Assembly: GCA_024638165.1 (NCBI GenBank)
Contig: JAHEKV010000002.1
Coordinates: forward strand, 151,134-215,133
Direction of reading: 5' to 3'
DNA: 64,000 nucleotides
From: Flavobacteriaceae bacterium
GTDB taxonomy: Bacteria > Bacteroidota > Bacteroidia > Flavobacteriales > Flavobacteriaceae
Shown here: positions 10,420 through 20,052 of the stretch, piece after piece
How the letters are laid out: every line of letters starts with the position of its first letter
How positions within the stretch are numbered: the first letter of the stretch is position 1
Notes under the pieces: model-generated
The model's database searches: none
Told to the model about the DNA's origin: nothing
What the model saw: the letters and a program-made list of their open reading frames with translations, nothing else
Program-made: the position numbers and the translations under genes

Positions 10420-11927
10420 AATTCGGTAGTTACTTTTATAGACTCCATTATTCTAGCGGCTATTTGTTCAGCCCAACGCTCTCCTGTAGGGTAGGTAATA
10501 ACCACTTCTTGAGAAAACCCTTTTCCGCCAAAAATAAGATGGTCGAATGATCGTTCATTCTTCGATGCATCTAGTGCAGTACCGAATGAATGGTAACCCG
10601 TGACCTCCTCTTTAGTGTTGTAGATTTCTGATTTGGGTAAAATCGTTGAAAAACCTTTTTCTTCAAATCGAAGGAGTTGTGCTTCTGAAAGGGCCACAAA
10701 GTCAATCTCAGATTCACCTTCTCTTTTTTCAATTCGAATAGCGACGGTTAAATCTTCATTAAGGTTCCAAATAAATCCTTCCTCGTTCCTAATTAATGCC
10801 TCTGGAGATTCAATACTTACTGGAGGAAAGCCATAACTTGACGAGACCCAAGTTTGTTCGTAGGACTTTTTGAACGGGTTAAGAGTAATGCTATCCCATA
10901 GATTCTGGTAGCCGGTTAGGTATCCATAGATGCCAAGTGTCCCTAATACTAAAACTAAGGTCGAAACGGCGATGATCGTACGCTGTTTTAATCGATTTTT
11001 CTTCTGAGGCACGATGGTAAGTGCTTCTAATTTTTTTAGGTAACCCTCCTCGTATGCCTTGATCGTTTGACTGATAAATAAAAGATCAGCACTTCGCTGC
11101 TCATCGGTAACCACCTGTTTCGCGAATTTGTAGAGTTCTGCCCGATTAAGTAGTTCCTTCAGACCAGTCTGCTGCTCGTTAGTTTGCTGGTAATATGACT
11201 CGTTTTTGCCGAGGCTATCTAGTAGGCCAATGAGCTCCTTGGAGGTTCGCTGCTCGGTAGACAATGAGAGTCTTTGGTGCAGGTAGGTTTTAAAAATAGA
11301 AGTCGCTGAGTAGTAAATAGATGCTGACTCGATTACTTCTATCTGCTTTAGGCGATCAATGGAGTCGATTGCCTCTTCAAAGGGGCTAACTACTCGTTTC
11401 TTTTCACGAGATCTTTTGAAATAAACAAGTAGTCCGATCGCGATGAGAGCAGTGATCAGCACATAAGGCCAATAATTCTGAGGTTCAGGAACTTTTTGAC
11501 CAAGAGGTTTAATATCGTACAGTCCTTGGGCAGTCGTATCGACGACGACATCGTTGATTCGAACAGGAATTGCCTCGGTAGTATACGGATTCCTGTTAAT
11601 GGTGATTTGTTGGGGGGCAATAAGATAATCTCCGGCATCAAACTGAGTAATCTTATAGGTTTTACGAAGCGACAGTTGAGGCCTTTTAGACAAGGTGTCA
11701 ATCGCTGATTCATTGACCACCTCGAGCGGATAGAAGGTTTGCCCTTCTGGAAATAGAATCAAGGCTTCAGGATCAGCAGAAGCGCTAAGCTGTAACTCAA
11801 TTTGCTCACCAATTAGCAGACTGTCTCGATCGATGGAGGCAGTTACTTCTTGACCATATCCTTGGTGAATAAACAGAGCAAGAACTAGCATTGAGATGAT
11901 TTTATATGTTGCTAAGAAGCTTTTCAT
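10416..11927 (-). CDS. Uncharacterised signal-peptide/TM protein inside the Bat operon
   Basis: Signal peptide, Ig-like N-terminal half, TM segments; lies between the DUF58 gene and batA in the same orientation. Confidence 0.8.
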   Translation of the reverse strand: MKSFLATYKIISMLVLALFIHQGYGQEVTASIDRDSLLIGEQIELQLSASADPEALILFPEGQTFYPLEVVNESAIDTLSKRPQLSLRKTYKITQFDAGDYLIAPQQITINRNPYTTEAIPVRINDVVVDTTAQGLYDIKPLGQKVPEPQNYWPYVLITALIAIGLLVYFKRSREKKRVVSPFEEAIDSIDRLKQIEVIESASIYYSATSIFKTYLHQRLSLSTEQRTSKELIGLLDSLGKNESYYQQTNEQQTGLKELLNRAELYKFAKQVVTDEQRSADLLFISQTIKAYEEGYLKKLEALTIVPQKKNRLKQRTIIAVSTLVLVLGTLGIYGYLTGYQNLWDSITLNPFKKSYEQTWVSSSYGFPPVSIESPEALIRNEEGFIWNLNEDLTVAIRIEKREGESEIDFVALSEAQLLRFEEKGFSTILPKSEIYNTKEEVTGYHSFGTALDASKNERSFDHLIFGGKGFSQEVVITYPTGERWAEQIAARIMESIKVTTEL

Positions 11928-12808
11928 TAGCGATGCTTTGCCTTAAAGAACTGAAGTAGCTTAGAAATATGATCCTCATTTAATTCACAACTTACCATCG
12001 GGGCTCCTACTTGAGCAAAGCTCTTTTCAAAGTAGGATACGGCTGAATCAATATCGTTGGTATAGGTTTTAGCGATACTTTTTGACCCGGTATCTACGTA
12101 GGTGATGGTATCCTCTTCTAAGGACCTCATAGGAATCAAACCTAAATTAGGCATTGCCATTTCGAGAGCATCATAAATACGAAACCCATTTACATCGTGT
12201 CGCTTTGCCAAAATTCGTAGCGATTTTTCGTAGCCAGTATCTAGAAAGTCAGATAGTACAAAGACAATGGTTTTCTTTTTAAGATAACCAGAAAGAGATG
12301 AGAGCGCCTTGTCGATACTCGTTTTCTGCGGAGGTTTCGAGGGGTCAGAAAGTACGAGGAGTTCTCTGATAATTCTCAAAAGATGGGCCTTTCCCTTTTT
12401 GGGAGGTAAGAAAAGTTCGACCTCGTCAGAAAAAGCAAGTAACCCAACTTTATCATTGTTCTGTAGGGCAGAGAATGCGAGAATTGCTGCGATCTCAATA
12501 CTTTTTTCAAGTTTGGTAGTTTCGCCACTACCGAAAAGACCAGACGAACTAACATCCACAGCCAGCATTAAGGTGAGTTCGCGTTCTTCTTCAAAAACCT
12601 TTGAATAGGGTTCTCTATTTCGTGCCGTAACATTCCAGTCGATCGTTCTTACATCATCCCCGTATTCGTACTTTCTTACTTCACTAAAGGTCATACCCCT
12701 GCCTTTGAAAGAAGAATGGTACTCTCCTCCAAAAACATGATCAGAAAGCCTACGAGTTTTAAGAGCAATCTTTCGAACTCGGGCAAGAATGTCAGAGACT
12801 TCTAGCAT
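11927..12808 (-). CDS. DUF58 domain protein
   Basis: GRGMTFSEVRKYEYGDDVRTIDWNVTARNREPYSKVFEEERELTLMLAVDVSSSG. Confidence 0.95.
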   Translation of the reverse strand: MLEVSDILARVRKIALKTRRLSDHVFGGEYHSSFKGRGMTFSEVRKYEYGDDVRTIDWNVTARNREPYSKVFEEERELTLMLAVDVSSSGLFGSGETTKLEKSIEIAAILAFSALQNNDKVGLLAFSDEVELFLPPKKGKAHLLRIIRELLVLSDPSKPPQKTSIDKALSSLSGYLKKKTIVFVLSDFLDTGYEKSLRILAKRHDVNGFRIYDALEMAMPNLGLIPMRSLEEDTITYVDTGSKSIAKTYTNDIDSAVSYFEKSFAQVGAPMVSCELNEDHISKLLQFFKAKHR

Positions 12809-12816
12809 GTTGTTTA

Positions 12817-13806
12817 TTAAGGTACTTTGACCGCTTCGAGAACTTGTTCGATGATTTGAACGCTTCCGATCGATTCAGCTTCGGCCTCGTAGGTTAAACC
12901 GATACGATGTCGTAGCACATCAAAAATGACCGCTCTAACATCTTCAGGAACCACGAATCCTCTTCCCTGAATGAACGCATAACACTTCGCTGCTTTTGCA
13001 AGACTAATACTACCTCTTGGAGAGGCGCCGAAACTTATCAGTGACTTTAGATGAGCTAAACCATAATTTTCAGGATATCTTGTCGCGAAGATTAGATCAA
13101 CGATATACTGCTCAATCTTTTCATCGAGATAAACTTCGTTTACACTTTCTTGGGCTTTGAGGAGATCCTTAGTACTTAGTACCGCGCTTATTTTATGAGC
13201 AGTTGAAGCTAAATTTTGTCGAATAATCAGCTGTTCATCTTCTCTTTTCGGATAATCAATGACCACTTTCAACATGAAACGATCTACCTGAGCCTCAGGT
13301 AAGGTGTAGGTTCCCTCTTGTTCAACAGGGTTTTGGGTGGCCATTACCAGAAAGGGCTGGTCGAGTTTAAAGGTTTCATCGCCGATGGTTACCTGCTTTT
13401 CTTGCATGGCTTCTAATAGGGCTGACTGAACCTTCGCAGGCGCACGGTTAATCTCATCAGCCAAAACGAAATTGGCAAAAATGGGACCTTTCTTAACGTT
13501 AAAGGCCTGCTCATTCATGTTATAAATTACCGTCCCAATCACATCGGCTGGCAACAGGTCAGGAGTAAACTGAATTCTACTAAAACTACCTTTCACTGCT
13601 TTCGAAAGCGTATTAATTGCCAAGGTTTTCGCAAGACCAGGTACTCCTTCGAGTAAGATATGGCCCTTGGCCAGGAGACCAATTAACAGGCTGTCTACCA
13701 TGTGGTTTTGCCCGACAATTGCCTTCGAAACCTCGTTTCTCAATGCCGAAATAAAGGCACTATCTCGTGTTATTTTCTCGTTTAACTCACTAATATCTAC
13801 ACTCAT
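12817..13806 (-). CDS. MoxR family AAA+ ATPase
   Basis: LLEGVPGLAKTLAINTLSKAV, FVLADEINRAPAKVQSALLEAMQEKQVTIG, MATQNPVEQEGTYTLPEAQVDRFMLK; start placed at MSVDISELNEK rather than the longer ORF. Confidence 0.96.
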   Translation of the reverse strand: MSVDISELNEKITRDSAFISALRNEVSKAIVGQNHMVDSLLIGLLAKGHILLEGVPGLAKTLAINTLSKAVKGSFSRIQFTPDLLPADVIGTVIYNMNEQAFNVKKGPIFANFVLADEINRAPAKVQSALLEAMQEKQVTIGDETFKLDQPFLVMATQNPVEQEGTYTLPEAQVDRFMLKVVIDYPKREDEQLIIRQNLASTAHKISAVLSTKDLLKAQESVNEVYLDEKIEQYIVDLIFATRYPENYGLAHLKSLISFGASPRGSISLAKAAKCYAFIQGRGFVVPEDVRAVIFDVLRHRIGLTYEAEAESIGSVQIIEQVLEAVKVP

Positions 13807-13957
13807 TTCGCTCTGTCTTAGGTTTAGAGGGCGCAAATTGTAAATTCTTATTGCTTTCCCTTGTTAATGATAGGTTAAAAATGCCTGATTTAATAAGGTT
13901 TTCACAAAGTTTTGGCTTTTATAAAGTTGTAACTTATAGCCTGAAAAACGGATCACT

Positions 13958-14821
13958 ATGAAAAAACACTCACTGATTGTTGGGACGATGACATGGGGTC
14001 GCTGGGGAAGCGCTCTAAACACTACAGAAATGGCTAATCGTATAGAAGGAGCGTTAGAATTGGGTTTAAACCGATTTGACCATGCCGATATTTATGGAGA
14101 TTACACTACTGAAGCAGAATTTGGAGCGGCTTTAAAACAGGCTAATGTAACTAGAGAAGCTATTGAGTTTATTACCAAGTGCGGGATTCAAATGACAAGA
14201 GGTAGGGCTAATAAAGTCAAACATTATCAATACGATACCGCTTATATTATTGATTCGGCAGAGCAAAGTTTAAGAAATCTAGGTACCGATTATCTCGATC
14301 TTTTTCTATTGCATCGGCCGAGCCCGCTGCTCGATACTGAAGAGGTGGGTCGAGCAGTTGCAACGCTTTTAGATCAAGGAAAAATAAAGTCCTTTGGCTT
14401 ATCCAATTTTCTTCCCCATCAGGTTGAAAGTATCATGCGGTTTGCTCCAGTAGAAGCGAATCAGATTCAGTGTTCGATCACCCATACTGATTCGATGTAC
14501 GATGGCACTTTAGATCAGGCGAACCATTTGAATATTGAGCCGATGGCTTGGTCTCCACTAGGAGTCCTGTTTAAAAACCCTGATGACGAGGCCGTTGTTC
14601 GCATTAGAGCGGTTGCTGATGATTTAATGAAGAAATATGATACTGATTTAGCAGGCTTAGCGTTGGCTTTTCTAGCGAAACATCCCGCTAAGATCAGCCC
14701 AGTGGTAGGAACTACTCAAGTTAATCGTCTTGCTGACGCAAAGAAAGGTTTTGAGATCGTGTTAGAGCTTGAAGACTGGTTCGTTTTGCTCGAAGCCGCC
14801 AAGGGTACAAGAGTTCCTTAG
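13958..14821 (+). CDS. Aldo/keto reductase family oxidoreductase
   Basis: GLNRFDHADIYGDYTTEAEFGAAL, DYLDLFLLHRPSPLLD, IKSFGLSNF. Confidence 0.94.
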   Translation: MKKHSLIVGTMTWGRWGSALNTTEMANRIEGALELGLNRFDHADIYGDYTTEAEFGAALKQANVTREAIEFITKCGIQMTRGRANKVKHYQYDTAYIIDSAEQSLRNLGTDYLDLFLLHRPSPLLDTEEVGRAVATLLDQGKIKSFGLSNFLPHQVESIMRFAPVEANQIQCSITHTDSMYDGTLDQANHLNIEPMAWSPLGVLFKNPDDEAVVRIRAVADDLMKKYDTDLAGLALAFLAKHPAKISPVVGTTQVNRLADAKKGFEIVLELEDWFVLLEAAKGTRVP

Positions 14822-14824
14822 CAC

Positions 14825-15958
14825 ATGATTAATAAGCGCCTTTTAATTAAAAATTTGCTCGCTCATAATGACGAGAATAGTTTTTATGATAAAAAGCGCA
14901 GTATTTCTATAGGTGAAAAGGAGGGTAAAGCCAAGTTTCTTAAGCACGTTTGCGCTTTGGCTAATACCAATCCTCTAAACAACTCTTTCATTGTTGTTGG
15001 AGTGGAAGATTTAGACAGTAGCATCGTTGGTGTTGATTTTTTTGACGATAGCAAAATTCAGAATCTGGTAAATGCTTACTTAGATCATCCGCCAAAGGTT
15101 TCCTACGAGAATATTCCCTTCCCACATTTACCTGACAATAAGGTAGTAGGTCTTATAACCATTCGATCTTCGGGCAACCTCTGCTCCCTTAGAAAGAATA
15201 TTTGGAAGTATTATGGAGGAGCTGTTTTTTATCGCGAGGGCAGCATGTCGGTTCCTAAGAATTTCGAATCTGAATTGCGCGATACCAATTCAATTGTCGT
15301 TCAAAATCTAGAACGCCATGCTGAAAATAATATTGAACTTACCCTAGACGGGGTGATTGATTTTATTCGAAATCGTCATCCTGATATGCCAAGTGATTAT
15401 AAGGTTTTCAAAGAGCAATTTGTAGTGTGTTGGGCTGGGCAGGTGAAAAAAGTCAAAGACAAGACTTATTACTCACGAGTGGATATCGAATTGATTAATG
15501 AACAGGTAAGATTGTTCTATTCTGCCCTTGACGAGATAGAGATTACTTATACCAATGACACTTTCAGTCTAACTGAGTATGTGTTTCTTGGGCTTGGAGA
15601 TAAAAAATATTATCCACTCGAACGATTAGATATTCGTTTCGAAGAGAACGGCACCTATCAGATGAATACCGAGCTTATTTTTGAGCCTCCGCGTTACGAC
15701 ACTCGAGAATTATTTCACGTATACAATACGAACAACACTTTGGTTAAGCTTTTAGAGCAAAAAGTTCGGCTTTCTGAAAATCAATTATTAGATCTAAGAC
15801 GACTTCCTGACACCTATTTAATCTGTTTCTTAAATGGATTCGAAGAGGCCAAAGAACAGTTAGAAAATGCGAGGGGACTTATTAAAGTAATAGACCAAGA
15901 GGCGTATGACTCCCTGAAAGAAGCACTTCGCGTAATTCGAAAAGTAAGGTATAACTAG
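14825..15958 (+). CDS. AlbA_2/Schlafen-type putative DNA-binding or ATP-binding protein
   Basis: SISIGEKEGKAKFLKHVCALANTNPLNNSFIVVGVED plus FYREGS resembles AlbA_2 domain proteins; C-terminal half unassigned. Confidence 0.7.
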   Translation: MINKRLLIKNLLAHNDENSFYDKKRSISIGEKEGKAKFLKHVCALANTNPLNNSFIVVGVEDLDSSIVGVDFFDDSKIQNLVNAYLDHPPKVSYENIPFPHLPDNKVVGLITIRSSGNLCSLRKNIWKYYGGAVFYREGSMSVPKNFESELRDTNSIVVQNLERHAENNIELTLDGVIDFIRNRHPDMPSDYKVFKEQFVVCWAGQVKKVKDKTYYSRVDIELINEQVRLFYSALDEIEITYTNDTFSLTEYVFLGLGDKKYYPLERLDIRFEENGTYQMNTELIFEPPRYDTRELFHVYNTNNTLVKLLEQKVRLSENQLLDLRRLPDTYLICFLNGFEEAKEQLENARGLIKVIDQEAYDSLKEALRVIRKVRYN

Positions 15959-15963
15959 AGGGG

Positions 15964-16905
15964 CTACATGAGGTCTTTCGCTCTCGGAAGGGCAGCAATG
16001 GCTCCATAATTCTGCGCCGTAAATGCTCCAGCTTTGTTCGCAATACGCACTGCCTCGGTCATCCATTCCTTGTCTTTTAACACGGTTGTTGATGATGCTT
16101 TGGAAAGAGTGGCGAGTAGACATCCGATAAAAGCATCTCCAGAACCCGTGGTGTCAATCGCTTTGATTGGGATGGTAGGAATCGTTGCTCTTTGATCACT
16201 ACCCAAACTCAAAAGGGTTCCTTGCTTTCCAAGGGTGACACATATCGTCCCATCGGTCATTTTATGAAAGAATCGGCAAGCTTCCTCTAGGTCATCGGTG
16301 TTTGCGAGTAGTTTCGCCTCTTCTTCGCTGAGTTTTATTAGGTGAGCCTTCGAGATGAAATGAAGTGACTTTTTTATAAAATCTTTAGGATCGAATCGGT
16401 GTAGATCGTGACGGTAATTAGGGTCAAAACTGATAAGTGTCTCATTGGCTATCGCCTCTTCTAGATAAGTCGAATAGGTATGTTCTAGGCTTCCACCTAA
16501 AAAGGAGGTTGCGGCTCCAAAGTGTACAATTTGCCCTGCTAGCTGGTCGGCTAAGGCCTTGTCATAGGTTAGTTCCCGATCAGCTCCTCTCGAGAATACA
16601 AAGTCACGTTCACCATCGGCACCTAGATTTACAAAAGCGAGTGTAGTAAAAGTGGAAACTCGTTGTAAAAAATCTATACCAACCCCTTCTTCTTCTAGAG
16701 TCTCTGTTAGGAAGTTGCCGAAAGGGTCGCCACCCACTGCTCCAACAAAATAACTATAACCATCAAGACGACTGACTGCAGCGGCTACATTCGCAGGAGC
16801 TCCACCGGCTTTTTTAAGGAATTGATCGGTTTTGGTTAGAGAGGGATGCCCTCCTTGTCCAACGAAATCAATCAATAACTCTCCGATACAAAACACCTTC
16901 TTCAT
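15964..16905 (-). CDS. PfkB family carbohydrate kinase (fructokinase-like)
   Basis: MKKVFCIGELLIDFVG, KKAGGAPANVAAAVSRL, DTTGSGDAFIGCLLA; start set at MKKVFCIGE, not at the longer ORF start. Confidence 0.95.
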   Translation of the reverse strand: MKKVFCIGELLIDFVGQGGHPSLTKTDQFLKKAGGAPANVAAAVSRLDGYSYFVGAVGGDPFGNFLTETLEEEGVGIDFLQRVSTFTTLAFVNLGADGERDFVFSRGADRELTYDKALADQLAGQIVHFGAATSFLGGSLEHTYSTYLEEAIANETLISFDPNYRHDLHRFDPKDFIKKSLHFISKAHLIKLSEEEAKLLANTDDLEEACRFFHKMTDGTICVTLGKQGTLLSLGSDQRATIPTIPIKAIDTTGSGDAFIGCLLATLSKASSTTVLKDKEWMTEAVRIANKAGAFTAQNYGAIAALPRAKDLM

Positions 16906-16955
16906 GGGGTAGATTTTAAGTGCCCAAAGTACTAATTTTGAAGTAAACCGAAAGA

Positions 16956-17687
16956 TTGAAACGCACACTCGCCATCGGAGATATTCACTCCGGAAAAAAG
17001 GGACTACAACAGGTACTAGATCGAGCAAATGTCACCGAACAAGACCATCTTATTTTTCTCGGGGATTATGTTGATGGATGGAGCGAGGCTCATCAGACCG
17101 TCGATTTTTTGATGACCCTCAGAGACCTATATCATTGTACGTTCATTCGCGGTAACCACGATGATCTTTGTCTTAACTATTTAACTAGATCTGAGGCCCC
17201 TGAAAACTGGTTGCTTCATGGAGGTTCTGCTACAAAAAACAGTTACGACAGTATTGATCGAGCTCACAAGGAGCTTCATATCGCCTTTTTACGGGATTTG
17301 GAAGATTATCGGTTAGATGAAAACAACCGCCTTTTTCTTCATGCTGGTTTTACCAATCTAAGAGGGGTTGAACAAGAGTATTTCTTTAAAATGTTTTACT
17401 GGGATCGAACCCTTTGGGAACTGGCAAAGGTGGTAGAGCAAACAGAAGATAAAGAACTACCCCCGAGGCTGAAGCGTTACAGTGAGATATTTATCGGACA
17501 TACTCCGATCTCCAAGGAGTCTTTTGTTTCCCCTCAGCGTGCGGCTAATGTTTGGAACATAGATACTGGAGCCGCCTTTATGGGAGGGGTAACTATACTC
17601 GACGTAGACACTAAAGAATTTTGGCAAAGCGATCCTTTGAATGAGTTGTATCGAGGAGAGCCAGGAAGAAACCTTGCTCCGAAATAA
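16956..17687 (+). CDS. Calcineurin-like metallophosphoesterase (PPP-type serine/threonine phosphatase fold)
   Basis: AIGDIHSGKKGLQQVL, LIFLGDYVDGW, FIRGNHDDL, IGHTPI; TTG start. Confidence 0.93.
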   Translation: MKRTLAIGDIHSGKKGLQQVLDRANVTEQDHLIFLGDYVDGWSEAHQTVDFLMTLRDLYHCTFIRGNHDDLCLNYLTRSEAPENWLLHGGSATKNSYDSIDRAHKELHIAFLRDLEDYRLDENNRLFLHAGFTNLRGVEQEYFFKMFYWDRTLWELAKVVEQTEDKELPPRLKRYSEIFIGHTPISKESFVSPQRAANVWNIDTGAAFMGGVTILDVDTKEFWQSDPLNELYRGEPGRNLAPK

Positions 17688-17692
17688 AAAAA

Positions 17693-17710
17693 CCCCGCAG
17701 GACCGCGGGG
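17693..17710. terminator. GC-rich hairpin CCCCGC-AGGACC-GCGGGG
   Basis: Perfect 6-bp stem directly after the phosphatase gene. The longer U-tract is on the minus strand (TTTTTTT after the hairpin), so it may act bidirectionally or for a minus-strand transcript. Confidence 0.7.
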
Positions 17711-17861
17711 CTTTAGCCAGGTTTGTTTGGCATCGTGTGTACTAACAACAAAAACAAAAACTTAGAGTAACACTAATCTAAATTAAGTGGGAATGATTAA
17801 TTATGGGCTTGTTCGACGTCTATAACAAGTGGAAATCGATGTATTCCAATAAGTAACCCCG

Positions 17862-17869
17862 TATTTTTG
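17862..17869 (+). promoter_or_regulatory. Bacteroidota -7 promoter box TATTTTTG, 4 nt before ATG at 17874
   Basis: TATTTTTG-CAGC-ATG read directly. Confidence 0.65.
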
Positions 17870-17873
17870 CAGC

Positions 17874-18230
17874 ATGGCAAGAGATGAAAAACTAAAAGAT
17901 CGATTTGACGCACTTGTTGTGAAACTATCTGATCAATTTTCTGATGGTGATCCTTTGGATATGGAAGGAATGATTTATTTAGTGGGTGTTCAGGAGTTAG
18001 GGAAATTGCATCGCAAGTTCAAAAAGGATGAGAAAATCAATCTGATGCACATTGCAATTTGTCGTCTTTTAGAGCCTTATGGATATTATGAATTCTCTCA
18101 TTTCGATGAGGAAGGTTGGCCTCATTATAAGGTGATCGACGAGCTACCCCATCTAAAGGCGGGGGAACAATCTATCCTTATGAAAGAAGCGCTAGTGAAT
18201 TACTTTATTGAAAGAAACTATATTGAATGA
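17874..18230 (+). CDS. Conserved hypothetical protein
   Basis: Clean 118-aa ORF with promoter box, followed by an overlapping ORF. Confidence 0.75.
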   Translation: MARDEKLKDRFDALVVKLSDQFSDGDPLDMEGMIYLVGVQELGKLHRKFKKDEKINLMHIAICRLLEPYGYYEFSHFDEEGWPHYKVIDELPHLKAGEQSILMKEALVNYFIERNYIE

Positions 18231-18526
18231 ATTCTGAATATTACGCGGTAATTTTTACCTCAACCACCGACGATGATTTGAGTGATTATCAGGAGTGGTC
18301 AGATAAAATGATAGAACTGGCCAAAACTATCCCCGGTTTTATTTCTATTGAATCGGCACGAAGTGCTATCGGAATTACTGTTTCTTATTGGAAAGACCTT
18401 GAAAGCATTTCTGATTTTAAAAGACTTGCCGATCATCGCTACGCGCAAGGTCGTGGGCGCGACCAGTGGTATCGAAATTATCGGGTGAGGGTATGTCGTG
18501 TGGAGCGTGATTACTCTTTTCCCTAG
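18227..18526 (+). CDS. Antibiotic biosynthesis monooxygenase-like (ABM, dimeric alpha/beta barrel) protein
   Basis: YYAVIFTSTTDDDLSDYQEWSDKMIELAKTIPGFISIESAR...GITVSYWKDLESISDFKRLADHRYAQGRGRDQWYRNYRVRVCRVERDYSF. Confidence 0.88.
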   Translation: MNSEYYAVIFTSTTDDDLSDYQEWSDKMIELAKTIPGFISIESARSAIGITVSYWKDLESISDFKRLADHRYAQGRGRDQWYRNYRVRVCRVERDYSFP

Positions 18527-19524
18527 TTGAGCTTTCCTTTCAGTGATTCGAAGGTTTCTGTGGCCGATGCGCCCTTTTCAACTACTTGATAAACAGCATC
18601 AATAATTGGTGTTCGAAGCGCTTTTTTATGAGACTTTGCTAGAAGACAAATAGGTTTTACCGCATAAGCTCCTTCTGCAATCATCTTCTCTGCTTTAAAC
18701 GTTTCTTCTACGGTCATGCCTTGCCCCAGTCGATGGCCAAAACGTTTGTTTCTACTGTGATCTGAATAGGCGGTTACCAAAAGGTCTCCGAGGTAAGCCG
18801 ATTGATTGATGTTGCGTTTCATCTTATAAATACGGCCTAGATAGCGTTTCATTTCTCTAATAGCATTAGAAATCAAAACACTTTGAAAATTATCTCCATA
18901 GCCTAAACCTGATGCGATTCCTGCAGCAATGGCGTACACATTTTTTAATACTGCAGCATATTCGGTACCGATAATGTCGTTTCCGGTAGAGACTCTTACA
19001 TAGGCGTTGGATAAAGTAGCCTTCATTTGATCGGCTTTTAAATTATCTACAGCAGATACCGTAAGGTAGGAGTGTCTTTCGAGGGCTATTTCTTCGGCGT
19101 GACAGGGACCTGAGATTACTCCAAAATTCTTCAACTCTATCGCTGCGTATTCAGATAGGTAATCACCAATGATTTGACCGGTTTCAGGAACCATCCCTTT
19201 GACCGCTGAAAAGATCGTTTTGCCCTTAAGCAAACCCAAAAATGGATGTAGGCCTTGGTGTATAAATGCAGAAGGGATAGCGATAACCACCGTAGATGAT
19301 GCAGCTATAGCTTCCTCGATATTGCTTGTAGCATGAACAAGGCTTGTATTGAGTTGAACGCTGCTGAGGTAATGAGGGTTTTGTCCGACCGTGTTAATGG
19401 CCTTTACTCCGTCATCTTCTTTAACGTACCAGGTTACGTCAACCTCGTTATCATTAAATATTTTGACTAGTGCGGTTCCAAAACTCCCACCCCCTAAAAC
19501 GGTTAGGGACTGGTGCTTCAACAT
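18523..19524 (-). CDS. gpsA: Glycerol-3-phosphate dehydrogenase [NAD(P)+]
   Basis: VLGGGSFGTALVKIFNDN, GPCHAEEIA, ALKNVYAIAAGIASGLGYGDNFQSVLISNAIREM. Confidence 0.96.
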   Translation of the reverse strand: MLKHQSLTVLGGGSFGTALVKIFNDNEVDVTWYVKEDDGVKAINTVGQNPHYLSSVQLNTSLVHATSNIEEAIAASSTVVIAIPSAFIHQGLHPFLGLLKGKTIFSAVKGMVPETGQIIGDYLSEYAAIELKNFGVISGPCHAEEIALERHSYLTVSAVDNLKADQMKATLSNAYVRVSTGNDIIGTEYAAVLKNVYAIAAGIASGLGYGDNFQSVLISNAIREMKRYLGRIYKMKRNINQSAYLGDLLVTAYSDHSRNKRFGHRLGQGMTVEETFKAEKMIAEGAYAVKPICLLAKSHKKALRTPIIDAVYQVVEKGASATETFESLKGKLN

Positions 19525-19526
19525 AA

Positions 19527-20006
19527 TTATAGCGTACGAAGATACTCTGCTACGGCTTTTGCTTCGTCTTCGGATAGATTCTGATTGATCATCAGAGCGT
19601 TGTTGTATTCTTTCAGAAGGGCCTTGGCTATCGGATCTTTTTGCAGCATTTCATTAGTATTAAGTAACATATTTAATACCCATTCAGGGCTGCGGCGATC
19701 GTAAACACCTTTTAATGCAGGACCAATCATTCTGCGGTCTACGAGGTGACAAGCGGTACATTTACCAGCGTAAATACTTTTTCCTTTTTCAGCTAGATCT
19801 GGATTGATTGCTGCACTAAACTCATAAGAAGTAATAGGTCCTAACCCTTTATTAGAAAGGTCTACGGGCACCTCTGAGGTGCTCGATTCTGTCTTTGTGG
19901 CTTCTTTTTTACGGGTTACTTCGAAACCTTTATTCTCCTTTTTAGGACTTTCACCACAGCTCGCAATGATTAAGGCAAGACCAACGAATAGTATTGATTT
20001 ACGCAT
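19527..20006 (-). CDS. Cytochrome c lipoprotein
   Basis: Lipobox-like LIIASCGES; haem motif CTACH with distal M (MIGPALKG); start placed at MRKSILFVG. Confidence 0.88.
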   Translation of the reverse strand: MRKSILFVGLALIIASCGESPKKENKGFEVTRKKEATKTESSTSEVPVDLSNKGLGPITSYEFSAAINPDLAEKGKSIYAGKCTACHLVDRRMIGPALKGVYDRRSPEWVLNMLLNTNEMLQKDPIAKALLKEYNNALMINQNLSEDEAKAVAEYLRTL

Positions 20007-20052
20007 GCTAAAAATTTTTGATAAATGTAGCTCGGACATTCATCTTAGACAA

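Noticed and set aside
16906-17028. Apparent overlap between the PfkB kinase ORF and the divergent phosphatase
   Set aside because: The kinase ORF is over-extended; the natural start MKKVFCIGE at 16905 removes the overlap and places divergent promoter boxes in the gap.
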